NCBI GenBank assembly: GCA_002441285.1 | Contig: DJVR01000064.1 | Span: 1-64,000 of the forward strand | DNA from: Candidatus Atribacteria bacterium UBA6251 | GTDB lineage: Bacteria; Atribacterota; Phoenicimicrobiia; Phoenicimicrobiales; Phoenicimicrobiaceae | DNA: 64,000 nucleotides | Direction of reading: 5' to 3' | Part shown: positions 18,178 to 26,790 of the stretch, one piece after another | Layout: the number at the start of each line of letters is the position of its first letter | Numbering within the stretch: position 1 is the first letter of the stretch | Made by a program: the position numbers and the translations under genes | The notes under the pieces: generated by a model | The model's database searches: none | The model's input: the letters and a program-made list of their open reading frames with translations, nothing else | Told to the model about the DNA's origin: nothing

Positions 18178-18759
18178 ATGAAAGATTGCAGAAAATGGTT
18201 TATATTAATCATTTTGGGAATAGTTTTATTGACGGGGGGATGTGCTCGCTGGCCTGATGGTTCAGATGAGCCTGGTGAAACTCAATATCAAGTACAAATT
18301 ACCGTCCAGGTTCAAGGGCAAGTTAGTTCAGATTTAAATAAGGGAAAATATTATATAGTGCTAGATACAGATGAGAATACTGCTGATGGACCAGGGGCTA
18401 ATATTTTGCTCTGGGATGATGAATTTTATTATATTATAAAGTATGAGGGTGGTTTCTTTGATTTTACTCAAGTAGGAGGAGTAGAATCTTTTACCGGTAG
18501 TGGAGAGGTAATTGAGGAAGACGAAATAAGAGTTACTTTCGATTTGAATGATTTAGGTAATCCCGAAAGCCTGGATATTAATGTAGTAACTACCGACAAA
18601 GATAATAATACCTATGATTCTCTGGATGCAGGTTATTTTTCTATTTATACCAACCGACTTGGTGCTACTAATACTATAAATGATCGTTTTGATGATTCAG
18701 GAGAGGGAGGAGTAGATTTTGACATCATTAAAGTGACAACTTTAATCACTACTCCCTGA
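18178..18759 (+). CDS. Lipoprotein of unknown function
   Basis: A 193-residue protein with a lipoprotein signal (MKDCRKWFILIILGIVLLTG then GC, lipobox LTGGC). The mature part is acidic and beta-rich with no family that I recognise. DTDENTADGPGANILLWDDE and DRFDDSGEGGVDFD are suggestive of a secreted beta domain with possible calcium-binding acidic loops. A longer frame opens at GTG 18139, but that codon lies in the repeat; the ATG at 18178 with GAAGG before it gives a proper signal peptide and is preferred. The gene is bracketed by two identical palindromes. Confidence 0.7.
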   Translation: MKDCRKWFILIILGIVLLTGGCARWPDGSDEPGETQYQVQITVQVQGQVSSDLNKGKYYIVLDTDENTADGPGANILLWDDEFYYIIKYEGGFFDFTQVGGVESFTGSGEVIEEDEIRVTFDLNDLGNPESLDINVVTTDKDNNTYDSLDAGYFSIYTNRLGATNTINDRFDDSGEGGVDFDIIKVTTLITTP

Positions 18760-18761
18760 TT

Positions 18762-18796
18762 ATGTAAAAAAAAGTGCCAGGCACTTTTTTTTACAT
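18762..18796. repeat. REP-like palindrome, family A copy 3
   Basis: The same 35-base unit as at 18127, base for base. It fills the whole gap between the convergent lipoprotein (stop 18759) and lptD (stop at 18797). On either strand it would end in a T run, so it may act as a shared bidirectional terminator here. Confidence 0.92.
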
Positions 18797-21076
18797 CTAT
18801 TGTTGGCCGATGGTGATCTTTTCGGTGGGGAAGGCTTTGATGTAAAATTCTAACCAGAAAGATTGAGTGGCTTGTTTATAATTAAAACGAATTTCTCGGC
18901 AATGTAAATCTCTGGTAATACCGATTACACTATTTCTTACTTCCCAATCCTCTAAGTCGATTATACCTTTATAATTAACCTTCCAATTATCGCTCAGTTT
19001 AAGATCAAGGGTAGTATTTATCTCTTTGCTCCACTCTGAGGTATTTAAATTGTAAGAGGTATTAAAATTCATTTTCCAGTCTTCTTTAGGTTTATATGCT
19101 AATTTAGCTACCAGGCTGGCGAAGCTTTCCGCCACAAAATCATAATTAGTAGATAAATTTAAGTCGATTTTTTCAGTAGGAGTAAAAGCCAAAGTCCCTT
19201 TGATAAAATGTGTTAGGGGGTCAATATAATCAAACTTAAAAGGTGTTGGCCCTTCTGTCTTATTATAACTATAGTTCAAAGTAGCGGATAGATAAGGATT
19301 ATAAGTAGTTTTTACCTCTATTTTTCCTCCGACTAAATAGCGTGCTTCACCGGTGAGATAGACATCCTGTCGGAAGATACCAGCTGGAGTAATACTGATA
19401 TTATCTCCAAATTTGAAAGGTCTTTTTAAATTAAAAATAAATTCACCACGCCAGTTATCCTCATCTGAGGAATATTCATAAAAATGAGCCACTGAGGTAT
19501 TAATATCATAAGAAATCTTGGTTTCTCCCAGAAGGGCAGAGCTTTTTATAAAAGTAAATTCTGGTAAACGATCGATTATTTTGGAAACATTTTCTCCCGT
19601 GTAATCATCTTCATCCAGGTCAAATCTCTTTTTTGCAACTACATTCACTTTATAGCCTTCGCCCTGAAATTTTAATTCCCACTCTGGAGTGAGCTCCAAA
19701 TCAGCAAATTCCTGAGTAGAGGGATGATTTTGGGTAAAATATAGAGTAAGTATAGAATTTAATTGATCACTAATAGTATAGTCATATTTTGCCTTGATAT
19801 TGCCATTAATACCCAGATTATCTAAATCCTTTCCACTAAATTTATATTTTCCGGATAGTTGAAAAGTATAATTTTCTCCGGCTTTATCTAAAGTAAACTG
19901 GGAATTCAGGGTATTACTGGCTAAAGTTCCATTTGGATTTCTAACCCCGGAATAATTTAAAATCATCTGAGTCGTCAAATCCTGCCCTTTGAATTCCTGC
20001 TGATATTTTAATTCTCCGTTCAAACTGATCTTATCAGTATCCTTATTCTTAATCTGATAAAGATACAAAGAAGTCTCGCCAGGGTTATTATCTCCTCCAA
20101 TTTCTAAAGTATGAGTAAATCCCAATCCTAATCCCTTCTTCTGTAACCAGTCTGCATAAATGATACCATAAGATTTTTCGGTTATATAATAATTGAAATT
20201 AGTCTTTATATACCAGCCGTCAGCACTGTTTTGTCCAATCTTAGGGAGGATGGGTTGTTGAGTTTTACGATCTAAAAAGATTATAAAATAGGGAAGGGTA
20301 ATAATCTTCAAGTTTCCTTCGTACCAGGAGATATGGCGGGCAATGATTTTATCTTTAGGATAGATAATTAACTCTTTAGCTTCCAGGTGATAATGAGGTT
20401 CTGCCAGATCACAGGTGGTGAAAGTCCCTCCAGTTATTTCCACTGTCTCCGGGAAGTTTTCCATCTTTTCTCCAGTAAAATAGATCTTCCCCTTTATTCC
20501 TTCACCAGTCAATTCTCCTTTTAAGCGAATAAGGATTATCTTTTCTGTCTTCCAGTTGTAAGTGACTTCTTCACAATAAGTTTCTGTCTCTTCTTGCTTT
20601 AAAAAAACCTCTCCAGAAGCCCAGAATAAATTTTTATTTAGGTTAATCTTTAATTCCTGACTCTTTATTTCCGTATTATTATATTTTAATTCGACTCCTT
20701 CTCGGGCGACAATAATATCTTCACCTTCCACCTTTTCATAGGTAATAGATTCTGCCTTTAAGGAAATTTCGTCCTCTGCTTCTTTCCCGGTTTCTTCACT
20801 TTTTGCTTCTGCCTGTTCTTCTCCGAGCTCAATTATTGTCGAGGAAGTTTCAGTTGAAAAGGTATTAGTAGAGGAAATTTCTGGTGATCCGGGGCCTTCT
20901 CCTTCTTCAGAGGCAGGTTCAATATCTGTAGTAGCTGGAGTCTCTTGAGCCCAGGCAGTGGAATCTATTAGCCATTTTCCATTAAAAATAAAGTTTGGTG
21001 AGCTTACTCCTAAAACCGTTGTTAGCACTATTATTAAATAAATTATTAATGGAAATATTTTTTTTGATTTTTGCAT
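18797..21076 (-). CDS. lptD: LptD, outer-membrane LPS translocon
   Basis: A 759-residue protein with a signal peptide (about residues 10-42), a low-complexity acidic linker (about 45-100), an OstA/LptA-like domain (about 105-235: DEISLKAESITYEKVEGED, then VFLKQEETETYCEEVTYNW) and a large C-terminal barrel with LptD-type strands, including RHISWYEGNLKIITLPYF. With LptE it inserts LPS in the outer leaflet; no lptE was recognised in the window. It is convergent with the upstream genes and forms an operon with the LptF-type permease (2-base gap). The E. coli protein is 784 residues, so this is full length. Confidence 0.88.
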   Translation of the reverse strand: MQKSKKIFPLIIYLIIVLTTVLGVSSPNFIFNGKWLIDSTAWAQETPATTDIEPASEEGEGPGSPEISSTNTFSTETSSTIIELGEEQAEAKSEETGKEAEDEISLKAESITYEKVEGEDIIVAREGVELKYNNTEIKSQELKINLNKNLFWASGEVFLKQEETETYCEEVTYNWKTEKIILIRLKGELTGEGIKGKIYFTGEKMENFPETVEITGGTFTTCDLAEPHYHLEAKELIIYPKDKIIARHISWYEGNLKIITLPYFIIFLDRKTQQPILPKIGQNSADGWYIKTNFNYYITEKSYGIIYADWLQKKGLGLGFTHTLEIGGDNNPGETSLYLYQIKNKDTDKISLNGELKYQQEFKGQDLTTQMILNYSGVRNPNGTLASNTLNSQFTLDKAGENYTFQLSGKYKFSGKDLDNLGINGNIKAKYDYTISDQLNSILTLYFTQNHPSTQEFADLELTPEWELKFQGEGYKVNVVAKKRFDLDEDDYTGENVSKIIDRLPEFTFIKSSALLGETKISYDINTSVAHFYEYSSDEDNWRGEFIFNLKRPFKFGDNISITPAGIFRQDVYLTGEARYLVGGKIEVKTTYNPYLSATLNYSYNKTEGPTPFKFDYIDPLTHFIKGTLAFTPTEKIDLNLSTNYDFVAESFASLVAKLAYKPKEDWKMNFNTSYNLNTSEWSKEINTTLDLKLSDNWKVNYKGIIDLEDWEVRNSVIGITRDLHCREIRFNYKQATQSFWLEFYIKAFPTEKITIGQQ

Positions 21077-21078
21077 CT

Positions 21079-22203
21079 TTATTTCTTTTCAGCTCCTAGC
21101 ATAATAAATATGCCTAAAATGCCAAAGACTAGGTTCGGTAACCAAGCTGAAGTAATCGGGTCTATCATTCCACCTCGACCCATAGAGCGAGTAACGGATA
21201 AGAAAACATAATAGGATAAGATTAAAACAATACTAATCACTATTCCAGTTGCCTTGCTACCTCTCTTAACTCTTAGACCCAGGGGTACACCCATTAAAAC
21301 AAAGATTAGTCCTGAATAGGGTATAGAAAATTTCATATGGTAATCTACTTCAAAATTTTTGGTATCTGCCCCAGCTTGTTTCAAAATCTCTATCTGTTGA
21401 CTTAACTCTTTACTACTCATTTCCTGAGGGGTCCGTTGATTGGTAAAGAATTTTTGTAAATCTTCCTTTACTATAATATCCAGATTGATAAAGTCCATTT
21501 CATAAGTAATTTTACCATTTTCATCGTAATTGTAGATAGTTCCATTCTCCAGTTTCCAGGTATCTACTACCCAGACACCTCTTTTTGCTGTAATAACTCG
21601 AGGGAATTTTTCTCGAGTCATTTCATAAACCATAATATCTTGCATAATCATTCCATCTTCATCCAGTTTATTGATGTAAAAATAACGATTTTCTGCATCC
21701 CTAAAGAAGACATTGCGCATGATATTGGGAGGACCCTTTTTTAAGACAATTTCGCGAATAATATTCTGGGAAATGTGGTTTGCTTCCGGAACTATGTAAT
21801 CATTGATGTAAAAAGATAATATGCTGACTAATAGGGAGGCGACCAAGAAAGGAATCATAATCCGCCTTAGGCTTATTCCTCCAGCGCGCATAGCGGTAAT
21901 CTCTCCATCGGTAGATAATCTAGCAATCGCAAATTCACTGGAGGCTAATAAGGACATAGGGAAGGTTACTACTAAGTAGGCAGGAAGACGGTAAATTAAT
22001 AATTTAGCTACATATTGCCAGGCTACCCTTTTATTAATCAATATATCCAGTAGTTCAAAAAGGGTTTGCATAATAAGCATAATAGTAAGGGCAGCAACTG
22101 CCAGTGCCACAAAACTTAACACCTCTTTGATAATATAGCGGTCTAATATCTTAGGCCACCATAAAAAACTTCTTCTCCTCTTTACCGACATCTCCATAGT
22201 CAT
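21079..22203 (-). CDS. lptF: LptF/LptG-family LPS export permease
   Basis: The 374-residue product belongs to the YjgP/YjgQ permease family. LDRYIIKEVLSFVALAVAAL opens the first membrane helix. Helices follow at about residues 65-85 and 110-135, then a large periplasmic jellyroll domain (about 140-275) and three C-terminal helices. It forms the membrane channel with LptB and hands LPS to LptC. Only one such permease is in the window; the partner LptG may lie elsewhere or the transporter may be a homodimer. It is the first gene of the minus-strand lptF-lptD pair. The start could be one of the first methionines. Confidence 0.9.
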   Translation of the reverse strand: MTMEMSVKRRRSFLWWPKILDRYIIKEVLSFVALAVAALTIMLIMQTLFELLDILINKRVAWQYVAKLLIYRLPAYLVVTFPMSLLASSEFAIARLSTDGEITAMRAGGISLRRIMIPFLVASLLVSILSFYINDYIVPEANHISQNIIREIVLKKGPPNIMRNVFFRDAENRYFYINKLDEDGMIMQDIMVYEMTREKFPRVITAKRGVWVVDTWKLENGTIYNYDENGKITYEMDFINLDIIVKEDLQKFFTNQRTPQEMSSKELSQQIEILKQAGADTKNFEVDYHMKFSIPYSGLIFVLMGVPLGLRVKRGSKATGIVISIVLILSYYVFLSVTRSMGRGGMIDPITSAWLPNLVFGILGIFIMLGAEKK

Positions 22204-22274
22204 TTTAGCTTCCTATTTTCCTGCTTATACTATTGTATTTTTATCCAGTATAACATATTTTCTTTTTTAACAAA

Positions 22275-22309
22275 ATGTAAAAAAAAGTGCCAGGCACTTT
22301 TTTTTACAT
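22275..22309. repeat. REP-like palindrome, family A copy 4
   Basis: The same 35-base palindrome as at 18127, here between two divergent genes (lptF start at 22203 minus strand, TPR gene start at 22375). A terminator is not expected between divergent starts, so this copy argues that the family is a mobile or dispersed repeat rather than a set of terminators. Confidence 0.92.
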
Positions 22310-22374
22310 TGAACTAGCTGGGGAACTATTATATAATTATAAAGTTAAATGGAAGAAAAGAAAAGGTAGGAAAG

Positions 22375-23247
22375 ATGAAAAATATTGCCAATAATCTACC
22401 AAATCAGCAAATAGACGTCTTCTGGCTAACTACAATTATAGTGTTAGTATTGGGACTTTTTTCTTTTTCGAGTATTTTTCTTTTTAGCTCGATCCAGGTA
22501 GCCGCAGATTCGACGCCATCCCTCCCTGAAACATCACCACAGAAGTCTTTTAACGAGGGATTAGCCCTGTTTAGGCAAAGTAAATACGAACAGGCTATTC
22601 CTTATTTTAATACAATGCTTCTCCAGGATCCTGAACATACTGAAAGTTATTACTATTTAGGACAATGTTATCTTCAATTGGGAATAATAGAATATAATCA
22701 AAAGAATATCTTTAAGGCTTATAGTCTATACCGTAAAGCCAATGAGATAGCCGAACAGGTGATTCCTCTTTACATAAAGGGAATTAAGCAGGATCCTGAT
22801 GAACTAGATAATTATATAAAGCTGGGTTATATTTACGAATTAAGGAGTGAGGTGCCTTTTAATGATGAATACAAAATTGCTTTAGAATACTATCTAAAAG
22901 GGTTAGAAGTAGTAAAAAGATTGGAAAATAATCTAATCTCTGATCCATCTATTTCTGCTTCTAATACTCAAAGGTATAGCCCTTATCGAGGAATAAAGAT
23001 TTATTTTTTATCGAGAGCCGGATATATCTACTGGCTAAAAAAAGATTATACGGAAGCTATTGATTATTTAGAACAGGCAGTGGAATTATCCCCTGAGAAT
23101 ATTGAGGGAAACTATTATTTAGGTTTATCTTATGTTAAAATAGGAGAAAAAGAAGAAGCTAAACCATATCTTTTACGGGTAATAGAACTGGTCCCTCAAT
23201 CAGAATACGCTCAAGAAGCAGAAAAAATATTAAAGAAAATAGATTAG
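22375..23247 (+). CDS. TPR-repeat exported protein
   Basis: A 290-residue protein with a hydrophobic segment (about residues 18-45) and cleavage possible near AADS. Tetratricopeptide repeats follow: SFNEGLALFRQSKYEQAIPYF, ESYYYLGQCYLQLG, and YTEAIDYLEQAVELSPENIEG near the C terminus. TPR proteins act as scaffolds for protein contacts. A GGAAAG site precedes the ATG. There is no close operon partner. Function unknown; a periplasmic role is inferred from the signal. Confidence 0.75.
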   Translation: MKNIANNLPNQQIDVFWLTTIIVLVLGLFSFSSIFLFSSIQVAADSTPSLPETSPQKSFNEGLALFRQSKYEQAIPYFNTMLLQDPEHTESYYYLGQCYLQLGIIEYNQKNIFKAYSLYRKANEIAEQVIPLYIKGIKQDPDELDNYIKLGYIYELRSEVPFNDEYKIALEYYLKGLEVVKRLENNLISDPSISASNTQRYSPYRGIKIYFLSRAGYIYWLKKDYTEAIDYLEQAVELSPENIEGNYYLGLSYVKIGEKEEAKPYLLRVIELVPQSEYAQEAEKILKKID

Positions 23248-23249
23248 TT

Positions 23250-23355
23250 GATTAATTAATTTGCTAGTCGGTTGGCTGGCTGTTCAATTTTAATTAGTTA
23301 CCTAATTAATTAGCTGGTTGTCTAATCTTTTTACCTATCTAATTAACTGGTTAGC
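23250..23355. repeat. Degenerate GGTTAGTT-type intergenic tract
   Basis: About 105 bases composed of units such as GATTAATTAATTTG, GTCGGTTGGCTGGCTG and AATTAGCTGGTTG. It resembles the tract at 11505 with more G and C. No coding frame. Confidence 0.65.
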
Positions 23356-23516
23356 CATTTTGTCTATTAAAATTAAAATTAAAACAGCATATAGTTTGTG
23401 CTACTTGGCTTTGGTTTTAAGGGTGGTATTAAATTTATTGATTAGATAAAAAAATAGGTATCAAACAAAAAAGATAAATTTTATTATTTTATTATTTCAC
23501 TATTATTATTATTATT

Positions 23517-24860
23517 ATGGTGAGACAAAAATACCTACTATATATCGGCGGAGGCATCAAGGATTTGAATCAATATAAAATAAAAGAAGCATTTAAAAAA
23601 TTCAAAAGCAAAAAAAATGGATTAATAATCTTATTATTATTAGGCAGTCTCTTTTCTCTGTTGACTTTAAGTGGTTGCCTGTTTAATTCCTTCTATAAAG
23701 GTTCTGTAGAGGGATATATTTATGAACAGACTATTTTAGAACCACGCCCTCTTAAAGATGCCTTAATCAGCATAACTGGCTCAACCAATACTGCCTTAAC
23801 CGATGAAGATGGATACTTTCATCTTGATGAGGTAAGCATCGGAACAAGAACCCTAACTATAGCTAAAGAAGGTTATGTTACTACCAAAGTATTGAATGTA
23901 GTGATTACTAAAGATGAAACCACCTTATTAAATGATGGTAATCCCTTAATTATTTTTCCTACTGATGATAAATATCTCTTTGATAGCGGAGTAAGCTATT
24001 ATAATTTAAAAGACTATAATTCCTCCCTGTCCACTTTTAAAGAATTAGTTACTACTTATCCAGACAGTCCTTATGCGGATGATGCCCAGTATTATCTGGG
24101 CTATATCAATGAATATAAGTTATACAATTATATTCAAGCCTTTCAAGAGTATCAATACTTAATTGATACTTATCCAGACAGTCCTTATGCGGATGATGCC
24201 CAGTTAGGTTTAGGAAACTGTTATTATGCTACTTATGATTATACTCACGCTATTGAGGCTTATCAGCAGTTACGCCAGGATTACCCTGATTCCAATCTTG
24301 CCCCCATGGCTCAGTATTATATTGGACATAGCTATCGAAAACTATATAATTTTAGTCAGGCTATTATTGAATATACTAAAGTACTTATAGATTTTCCGGA
24401 GAGTGAATATGCGGCTCCCGCCCAATACTATATTGCCTATACATATTATAGTGACAAACAATACGATCAAGCTATCTTAGAATTCCAAAATACAGTAAAT
24501 AACTACCCCGATTCTACCTGGCCAGGTGAACCAGACCGACTTATTGCCCCTTGTGCCCAATTTTATATCGGATTCTGCCTGATGAAAGCAAAAGATTATA
24601 ATGAAGCTATTCGAGCCTTTCAGGTAGTAATTGATGATTATCCTGAAGATTCCTGGAATGACAATCGTATCATTGCACCGGAGGCTCAGTATTATATTGG
24701 GGATTGCTACCGATTACAAGAACTCTGGACAGAAGCTTTAGAGGCTTATCAGAAAGTAATCGATAATTATCCCGAAAGTAAATGGTGGGATGGTACCTCA
24801 ATCCCGGATTCTGCCCAATACTGGATTGACTGGATCAATGAAAAACATCCCCCAACTTAG
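23517..24860 (+). CDS. Lipoprotein with carboxypeptidase-regulatory-like domain and TPR array
   Basis: A 447-residue protein with a lipobox (LTLSGC near residue 54), a beta-sandwich of the CarboxypepD_reg type (about 60-125: GSVEGYIYEQ, ALISITGSTNTALTDEDGYF), and at least six YbgF/BamD-like TPR units keyed by YPDSPYADDAQYYLG. Two neighbouring repeats share 37 identical bases (24054-24090 and 24168-24204), so the array has grown recently by duplication. The long N terminus before the signal suggests the start may really be the TTG at 23565, which has CGGAGG upstream. Confidence 0.75.
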   Translation: MVRQKYLLYIGGGIKDLNQYKIKEAFKKFKSKKNGLIILLLLGSLFSLLTLSGCLFNSFYKGSVEGYIYEQTILEPRPLKDALISITGSTNTALTDEDGYFHLDEVSIGTRTLTIAKEGYVTTKVLNVVITKDETTLLNDGNPLIIFPTDDKYLFDSGVSYYNLKDYNSSLSTFKELVTTYPDSPYADDAQYYLGYINEYKLYNYIQAFQEYQYLIDTYPDSPYADDAQLGLGNCYYATYDYTHAIEAYQQLRQDYPDSNLAPMAQYYIGHSYRKLYNFSQAIIEYTKVLIDFPESEYAAPAQYYIAYTYYSDKQYDQAILEFQNTVNNYPDSTWPGEPDRLIAPCAQFYIGFCLMKAKDYNEAIRAFQVVIDDYPEDSWNDNRIIAPEAQYYIGDCYRLQELWTEALEAYQKVIDNYPESKWWDGTSIPDSAQYWIDWINEKHPPT

Positions 24861-25283
24861 TAAATTAGTGCATAGTATTGATAATATATAATAATTTGTA
24901 TCTAACCGTTATGTTAGTATTATAGAGTATATTATCTTTAACCAGTAGAGATTGAATAGAAATTGAATTAAAAATTAGATGCTGAAAAATTTTTTATTTT
25001 ATTATATCTTTTCCTAACTAAGTAACTATTTAATTAACCAAGATACTAACTAATAAAGCAACTAATCAGCTAATATAGCTAAGTAATATAATCGAGCAAT
25101 CAATAAATTGATTAATTGACAAATTAGAAAAGTAATAAATTAATAAATCACGCAATTGAATTATCGCTTACCAAAACAAATAGTTTCAACAGGACCAGCG
25201 GTAAGCATAAACTGCAATAGTCTTTTTAATACTAATGATTATTTATTATACACTGACCATTAGAAAATCGGAGAATTTCCTAA
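24861..25283. other. Intergenic region with repeat tract and a small inverted repeat
   Basis: About 420 bases upstream of the sigma factor gene. Positions 25015-25150 hold an AACTAAGTAACT-type tract. GCTTACC (25166-25172) and GGTAAGC (25200-25206) form a perfect 7-base inverted repeat with a 27-base loop about 80 bases before the ATG; this could be a regulatory hairpin or chance. No gene seen. Confidence 0.45.
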
Positions 25284-25865
25284 ATGGATGAACTTAAAAT
25301 TATTGAGCTTTGTCTTCTGGGAAAGACCCAATATTTTTCCCGGTTAATTGATAATTATCAACATATGATCTTTAACTTAGCTTATCGGATGAGTAATAAT
25401 CTCCAAGAAGCGGAGGATATTGCCCAGGAAACTTTTATTAAAGCCTTTCAGCATCTGAACCATTTTAATCCTAACTATAAATTCTCTACCTGGCTTTACC
25501 AGATTGCCTTAAATATTATGCGAGATAAATTTAAAAAAAAGGAAATACATCCTTATTCTCTGGACACTCCGAAAGAAGGAGCAGATACAGAATCTTTACC
25601 TCCCGAACCAGCAGACCATACCCATAATCCGGAATGTATTCTAACCCAAAAAGAAGAAACTGAACTAATTCAAAGGGCAATTAATGCCCTCCCTTTAAAA
25701 TATAAAGAAGTAATTATCCTGCGACATATTCAAGACTTATCTTATCTAGAAATTGCCCGTATTCTAAAATTGCCAGAAAGCACAGTAAAAATACGCCTCT
25801 TCCGTGCTCGTGAACAATTGAAGCAAGAGATTGAAAAAGAGGGGAGAGGCTGCTTTTTTGATTAA
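25284..25865 (+). CDS. ECF-family RNA polymerase sigma factor (RpoE-like)
   Basis: The 193-residue product has sigma region 2 (about residues 25-90: YRMSNNLQEAEDIAQETFIK, then STWLYQIALNIMRD) and region 4 (about 130-185: LPLKYKEVIILRHIQDLSYL, then ARILKLPESTVKIRLFRARE). There is no region 1 or 3, as in ECF sigma factors. It would direct RNA polymerase to envelope-stress or related promoters. The gene 160 bases downstream encodes a zinc-finger anti-sigma factor, the usual partner. The target promoters cannot be read from the window. Confidence 0.93.
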   Translation: MDELKIIELCLLGKTQYFSRLIDNYQHMIFNLAYRMSNNLQEAEDIAQETFIKAFQHLNHFNPNYKFSTWLYQIALNIMRDKFKKKEIHPYSLDTPKEGADTESLPPEPADHTHNPECILTQKEETELIQRAINALPLKYKEVIILRHIQDLSYLEIARILKLPESTVKIRLFRAREQLKQEIEKEGRGCFFD

Positions 25866-26027
25866 TTTTAAAAAATAACCTCTACCCTTTTTTATCCTTT
25901 TTTTGTAACTTTTCTCTTAATTTTTCGTAATATATGGTGAAGAGAAAAGGAACCCTAAAGCCAAAGAGGGAAGGGCAAAAAAATTTAAGTCTTTCCAAAG
26001 AATAAAAATTAGAAAAAAGATGAAAGA

Positions 26028-26717
26028 ATGAATACCAGAATGGATTGTATAAAAATTAAAACGCTACTAAATGAATATATAGAACAGCTTACTAATGAGG
26101 ATTCTACTAATCAGATAAAAGAGCATCTTCGCTCCTGTCCATCTTGTCAACAGGAATATCAAAGGTTGCAAAAATTAATCTCATCCCTGCGCAGTTTTAC
26201 TCCTCAGGAAGCACCTGCAGACTTCACCGAAAAGGTGATGGCTAAGATTGCTCAAGAAAAAATAGAAATTGATCCTTCTTTCTGGAAGGAAATAAAAAGA
26301 AAGATTACGGTACCTCTACCTTCTTTGCCTTCTTTGCGGGTTATGGGAGTATCTAGCGCTCTCATTGTTGTATTTTTATTTTTTGCTTTTAATTATCTCT
26401 TTAAACCAGTAGAAATAATCCCTCTCTGTTCAGCGGAAGTAAAGTTTTCTTTGCGGGTAGGGGATAACCAACAGATTCATACCATTGCGATTGCTGGTGA
26501 TTTCAATAACTGGGATCCTCAGGCAAATATCTTGCAGGATTCCGATGGTGATGGCATCTGGACAGCTACCTTAAAACTACCTCCCGGTAGATATGAATAT
26601 ATGTTTGTTTTAAATGGAGAAAAGTGGTTGCCTGATCCCAATGCCCTACGTTACGTCAAAGATGGTTTTGGGAACAGGAATGCTATCTTAGAGGTAAATA
26701 ATTGTAGCTCAACTTAA
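26028..26717 (+). CDS. Anti-sigma factor with zinc finger, membrane helix and CBM48/AMPK-type domain
   Basis: A 229-residue protein. Residues 7-45 form an anti-sigma zinc finger with Cys7 and the H33-x3-C37-x2-C40 motif (HLRSCPSC). A membrane helix lies at about 106-126. The outer part (about 135-225) matches the isoamylase early-set/AMPK glycogen-binding fold: IAIAGDFNNWDPQ, DGDGIWTATLKLPPGRYEYM and NGEKWLPDPN. The cytoplasmic finger would hold the ECF sigma factor at 25284. The periplasmic carbohydrate-binding-type domain could sense a glycan, or may simply be structural. The organisation is unusual but complete. Confidence 0.85.
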   Translation: MNTRMDCIKIKTLLNEYIEQLTNEDSTNQIKEHLRSCPSCQQEYQRLQKLISSLRSFTPQEAPADFTEKVMAKIAQEKIEIDPSFWKEIKRKITVPLPSLPSLRVMGVSSALIVVFLFFAFNYLFKPVEIIPLCSAEVKFSLRVGDNQQIHTIAIAGDFNNWDPQANILQDSDGDGIWTATLKLPPGRYEYMFVLNGEKWLPDPNALRYVKDGFGNRNAILEVNNCSST

Positions 26718-26790
26718 TCTCAATCTGAATAGGTAAGTTATTCGGTTATTTTGTTATGGTTATCTTGACTAAAAGAAATGGGTAAATAGA

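Noticed and set aside
25166..25206. Riboswitch in front of the sigma factor
   Set aside because: A single 7-base inverted repeat with a 27-base loop is not enough; kept only as a note.
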